Shown here: positions 60,966 to 64,000 of the stretch, one piece after another
Position numbering within the stretch: the first letter of the stretch is position 1
How the letters are laid out: every line of letters begins with the position of its first letter
Assembly: GCA_007692585.1 (NCBI GenBank)
Contig: REBU01000033.1
Coordinates: forward strand, 18,794 to 82,793
DNA length: 64,000 bases
Source: Paracoccaceae bacterium
GTDB taxonomy: Bacteria; Pseudomonadota; Alphaproteobacteria; Rhodobacterales; Rhodobacteraceae
Direction of reading: 5' to 3'
The notes under the pieces: model-generated
Told to the model about the DNA's origin: nothing
Database searches by the model: none
Seen by the model: the letters and a program-made list of their open reading frames with translations, nothing else
Program-made: the position numbers and the translations under genes

Positions 60966-60981
60966 CAACAGGAGTAATTGC

Positions 60982-61971
60982 ATGACAGTCTTCAACCCTC
61001 TGGTCTGCGCAGCGTCCGCTCTGGCGCTGAGTGCCTCGATCGCGCATGCCGACCCCGCGCTGATGTTCGATCTGGGTGGAAAATTCGACAAGTCCTTCAA
61101 CGAGGCCGCGTTCAACGGGGCAGAGCGCTGGCGTGACGCGACGGGCGGAGCTTACCGCGATATCGAGATTTCCTCGGAAGCCCAACGCGTCCAGTTCGCA
61201 CGGCGTCTGGCCGAGGCAGGCGCAAATCCTGTGGTGGTGATGGGCTTTGCCAATGCGCCAACACTGGAAGAAGTCGCTCCGGAATTTCCTGACACGGCTT
61301 TCGTGCTGATCGATGCCGTGGTTGATCTGCCTAACGTGCGCTCCGTGGTCTTCGCTGAAGAGCAGGGCAGCTATCTGGTGGGCATGTTGGCCGCCATGGC
61401 ATCCGAGTCCGGCACTGTGAGTTTCGTCGGCGGTATGGAAATCCCGTTGATCACCGCCTTTGCTTGTGGCTTTGCGCAGGGCGCCAAGGCGGTTGATCCC
61501 GATATCAATGTCATCGTCAATTACACAGGCAGTACGCCGAGCGCCTGGAACGACCCGGTGCGCGGTGGGGAAATTGCGCGGGCGCAATTCAGCCAGGGCT
61601 CTGACATCGTCTTTGCCGCTGCCGGGGGAACGGGTCTGGGCGTGTTGCAGGCGGCCGAAGATGCCGGACTGAAATCGATCGGTGTCGACAGCAATCAGAA
61701 CCATTTGCATCCTGGCTCGGTCCTTACCTCGATGCTCAAGCTCGTCGATCAGGCCGTTTTCGATGCGTTCACCGATGGACCGGACATGGAAACCGGGGTG
61801 GTCACGCTTGATCTTGCCGCCGGGGGCGTCGGGTATGCGCTGGACGAGCATAATGCAGATCTGATCACAGAGCAGATGCAGGAAGCCGTGGAAGCTGCGA
61901 AAGCTGCGATTATCGCAGGCGAGATCATTGTGCATGACTACCGCACTGACAGCACTTGCCCGGTCTTCTGA
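60982..61971 (+). CDS. BMP-family ABC transporter substrate-binding protein
   Basis: A 329-residue periplasmic protein. Signal peptide (LVCAASALALSASIAHAD), then the basic-membrane-protein/PnrA fold: FDLGGKFDKSFNEAAFNGAER near the start, and GSYLVGMLAAMASESGTVSFVGG, DIVFAAAGGTGLGVLQAAED and GVDSNQNHLHPGSVLTSMLK, the nucleoside-contacting regions of PnrA. It probably binds purine nucleosides or a related ligand for the permease that follows. AGGAG lies seven bases before ATG 60982. The ATPase gene starts six bases after the stop. Confidence 0.92.
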   Translation: MTVFNPLVCAASALALSASIAHADPALMFDLGGKFDKSFNEAAFNGAERWRDATGGAYRDIEISSEAQRVQFARRLAEAGANPVVVMGFANAPTLEEVAPEFPDTAFVLIDAVVDLPNVRSVVFAEEQGSYLVGMLAAMASESGTVSFVGGMEIPLITAFACGFAQGAKAVDPDINVIVNYTGSTPSAWNDPVRGGEIARAQFSQGSDIVFAAAGGTGLGVLQAAEDAGLKSIGVDSNQNHLHPGSVLTSMLKLVDQAVFDAFTDGPDMETGVVTLDLAAGGVGYALDEHNADLITEQMQEAVEAAKAAIIAGEIIVHDYRTDSTCPVF

Positions 61972-61977
61972 TCTCAG

Positions 61978-63543
61978 ATGGCACAACAGGACGCAAAAGG
62001 GACGCGGCAGGAGACTGCCGCCCCATCTCCGCTCGCAATAGAATTACGCGGTATTTCAAAGGCTTTTGGGCCAGTTCAGGCCAATAAGAACATCTCGATC
62101 AAGGTGCGGCGTGGCACGATCCACGGGATCGTCGGCGAGAATGGCGCAGGCAAATCCACGCTGATGTCGATCCTCTATGGGTTTTATCAGGCTGACGCCG
62201 GCGAGATTTTCATCAATGGTGACCGCATCGAGATCACCAGCAGCCCGGTTGCGATCAAGGCTGGCATCGGGATGGTGTTTCAGCATTTCAAGCTGGTCGA
62301 AAATTTCACGGTGCTTGAAAATGTGATCCTTGGAGCGGAAGGCGCGGCGCTTTTGCGCCCGGCGCGCGCCAAGGCGCGCGGCTTGTTGAAAGATCTGGCG
62401 CGTGAATTTGAGTTGCATGTCGATCCTGATGCACTGATTGAAGATCTGTCTGTAGGTCATTTGCAGCGCGTCGAAATCCTCAAGGCGCTGTACCGGGAAG
62501 CGGATATCCTGATCCTGGACGAGCCGACAGGTGTTCTGACCCCAGCGGAAGCCGATCATCTCTTCCGCATCCTGCGCGGCTTGCGCGAGCAGGGCAAGAC
62601 GATCATCCTGATCACGCACAAATTGCGCGAAATCATGGATATAACAGACGAAGTTAGCGTGATACGTCGCGGCGAGATGGTTGCAACGCGACAGACAGCG
62701 CAGACGAATCCGACCGAGCTGGCTGAGTTAATGGTGGGGCGTAAGGTCTTGTTGCGCGTGGATAAAACACCCGCAACTCCCGGCGCGGAGGTGTTGCGGG
62801 TCGAAGGCTTGCGGCTGAAGGATGCGCAAGGGGTCGAGCGGCTGCGCGGGCTGGATTTCAATGTGCGTGCGGGGGAAATCGTCGGGATTGCCGGTGTTGC
62901 GGGAAATGGGCAATCTGAGTTGCTCGAAGTGTTGGCAGGACTGCGCGCGGCGCAGGGTGCGGCATGGCTGCGCGATGCGCCCTTGCCCCTGTCAGGCAAG
63001 GGCTGTGACGCGCAATCGCGCCGCGCCGCGCGGATCGCTCATGTCCCGGAAGATCGCCACAAGCGCGGGCTGGTGCTGAATTTCCGCGCCTGGGAGAATA
63101 CGGCCCTCGGCTATCACCATGACGCGGGTTACAATCCGTCTTTCTGGAAAATGGACCAGAGCGCGATCATCCGCGATACCGCGGAGAAAATGACGGCGTT
63201 CGATGTTCGCCCGCCCGACCCGCAACTGAAAGCGCGCGGGTTTTCGGGGGGCAACCAGCAGAAGATTGTCCTGGCGCGCGAGATCGAACACACGCCTGAC
63301 CTGCTTCTGGTGGGCCAGCCCACGCGCGGGGTTGATATCGGTGCGATCGAATTCATCCACCAGCGGCTGATCCGTCTGCGGGATGCAGGGGCGGCGATCC
63401 TGCTGGTCTCGGTTGAGCTCGACGAGATCATGGCACTGTCCGACCGTATTCTGGTGATGTTTGACGGCCAATTAATGGGCGAGCGCCTGCCAGAGGCCAC
63501 GAATGCACAGGATCTGGGGATGATGATGGCGGGCATGGCATGA
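61978..63543 (+). CDS. BMP/nucleoside-type ABC transporter ATP-binding protein (two ATPase domains)
   Basis: A 521-residue fused ATPase. Domain 1: Walker A GENGAGKST, Q-loop GMVFQHFKLVENFTV, signature LSVGHLQRVEILKAL, Walker B LILDEPTGVLTP and switch ITHKLRE. Domain 2: degenerate Walker A position GVAGNGQSE, signature FSGGNQQKIVLAREI, and Walker B LLLVGQPTRGVD with Gln instead of Glu; the second site is therefore probably inactive, as is usual for this family. It pairs with the BMP-type binding protein upstream and the permease that overlaps its end by 4 bp. Confidence 0.93.
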   Translation: MAQQDAKGTRQETAAPSPLAIELRGISKAFGPVQANKNISIKVRRGTIHGIVGENGAGKSTLMSILYGFYQADAGEIFINGDRIEITSSPVAIKAGIGMVFQHFKLVENFTVLENVILGAEGAALLRPARAKARGLLKDLAREFELHVDPDALIEDLSVGHLQRVEILKALYREADILILDEPTGVLTPAEADHLFRILRGLREQGKTIILITHKLREIMDITDEVSVIRRGEMVATRQTAQTNPTELAELMVGRKVLLRVDKTPATPGAEVLRVEGLRLKDAQGVERLRGLDFNVRAGEIVGIAGVAGNGQSELLEVLAGLRAAQGAAWLRDAPLPLSGKGCDAQSRRAARIAHVPEDRHKRGLVLNFRAWENTALGYHHDAGYNPSFWKMDQSAIIRDTAEKMTAFDVRPPDPQLKARGFSGGNQQKIVLAREIEHTPDLLLVGQPTRGVDIGAIEFIHQRLIRLRDAGAAILLVSVELDEIMALSDRILVMFDGQLMGERLPEATNAQDLGMMMAGMA

Positions 63544-64000
63544 GCACGGGGAGAAAACTGCCGGAATGGGCTGATATCACGCTGGTCCCGTTGGTCTCTG
63601 TCGCGCTGGCCTTTGTGTTGTCTGCAGGGCTGATCTGGGCCATTGGAGAAAGCCCATGGGCCGCGATCAAGCTGATGGTCGAAGGCGCGTTCGGCTCGAC
63701 CTATGGCTGGGGCTACACGCTTTATTATGCGACGAATTTCATTTTCACGGGCCTTGCGGTTGCCGTGGCCTTTCAGGCGCGTCTGTTCAATATCGGCGGC
63801 GAAGGGCAGGCTTTGGTCGCGGGGCTGGGTGTGGCGCTGGTCTGCCTCTATATTCCCTGGCCGCATTGGTCACTGGCGCTGTTGGGCGCGTCATTGGGGG
63901 CGGCGCTCTTTGGCGCGCTCTGGGCGCTGATACCCGGCTACCTGCAGGCCAAGCGCGGCAGCCATATCGTGATCACCACGATCATGTTCAACTTCATCGC
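63540..64000 (+). CDS. BMP/nucleoside-type ABC transporter permease, N-terminal part
   Basis: The first 153 residues of an inner-membrane permease cut by the window end; it runs on past base 64000. After a short polar start (STGRKLPEWADI) come hydrophobic segments and the family motif LAVAVAFQARLFNIGGEGQALVAGLG, which is characteristic of NupP/RbsC-like BPD_transp_2 permeases of nucleoside importers. ATG 63540 overlaps the ATPase stop (ATGA). A second permease gene is to be expected just downstream. Confidence 0.9.
   Translation, partial: MSTGRKLPEWADITLVPLVSVALAFVLSAGLIWAIGESPWAAIKLMVEGAFGSTYGWGYTLYYATNFIFTGLAVAVAFQARLFNIGGEGQALVAGLGVALVCLYIPWPHWSLALLGASLGAALFGALWALIPGYLQAKRGSHIVITTIMFNFI

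Noticed and set aside
60832..60981. Purine riboswitch before the BMP transporter operon
   Set aside because: The conserved three-way junction and loop sequences of the known purine riboswitch are not visible; only short alternative stems are.
1..64000. tRNA, rRNA, CRISPR arrays, insertion sequences
   Set aside because: I looked for tRNA arm sequences in the gaps, repeated spacers, transposase motifs and terminal inverted repeats and found none; a tRNA scan could still find one missed by eye.

Overview
This is a 64 kb piece of a GC-rich alphaproteobacterial chromosome, most likely from a member of the Rhodobacterales (Rhodobacter/Roseobacter relatives). The evidence is a GcrA-type cell-cycle regulator, a short prolyl-tRNA synthetase without the insertion editing domain, a release factor 2 with SPY in place of SPF and no programmed frameshift, a short SRP RNA, and many Rhodobacterales-type proteins (DUF2189, Hint_2, DUF3772 MscS). 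Coding density is very high. Most operons use 4-bp ATGA overlaps. Several genes appear to start at TTG or GTG behind clear Shine-Dalgarno sequences. I see no tRNA, rRNA, insertion sequence, prophage or CRISPR array.

Layout, left to right. 0-3 kb: the end of murD, a RarD-type permease, then a membrane-anchored AIG2-like cyclotransferase next to an amidoligase. 3-6 kb (minus): xerD and a secreted 525-residue helical protein translationally coupled to a 44-residue membrane protein. 5.8-7.5 kb: aroK-aroB. 7.6-9.2 kb: a subtilase lipoprotein facing an outer-membrane beta-barrel. 9.3-13.7 kb: DUF427, aminopeptidase P, gcrA, an ABC-2 permease and a cytochrome c. 13.7 kb: the SRP RNA gene on the minus strand with a matching promoter. 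14-17 kb: an ExbB/MotA-like plus OmpA-like pair ending in a striking set of hairpins. 17-29 kb: hemerythrin protein, proS, Bax-inhibitor-like protein, quinone reductase, an XRE regulator, hisN, hydrolase, MFS protein, thrS and a DsbA-like protein. 28-33.5 kb: cell-wall amidase, PBP1A and prfB. 33.5-41 kb: two tandem DUF2189 membrane proteins, a Hint-domain protein behind a dense cluster of GANTC sites, cysK and a large MscS channel. 41-54.5 kb: FAH hydrolase, universal stress protein, a soluble PAS hybrid kinase with its OmpR-type regulator, and divergent from these an operon of two CoA ligases enclosing a methyltransferase and a complete HAAT-family ABC importer. 54.6-60.8 kb: a caspase-fold protein lacking the catalytic Cys, a threonine-aldolase-family enzyme, a SorAB-type sulfite dehydrogenase, and nfu-tsaB-rimI. 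61-64 kb: the start of a BMP/nucleoside-type ABC importer, cut by the window end.

Most of the window is ordinary core genome. The parts that look least explained are the amidoligase/AIG2 pair, the subtilase/barrel pair, the GANTC-rich region before the Hint gene (suggesting CcrM/GcrA cell-cycle control), the kinase/regulator/CoA-ligase/ABC locus with a 13-bp direct repeat in its divergent promoter, and the degenerate caspase with peptidoglycan-binding domains.
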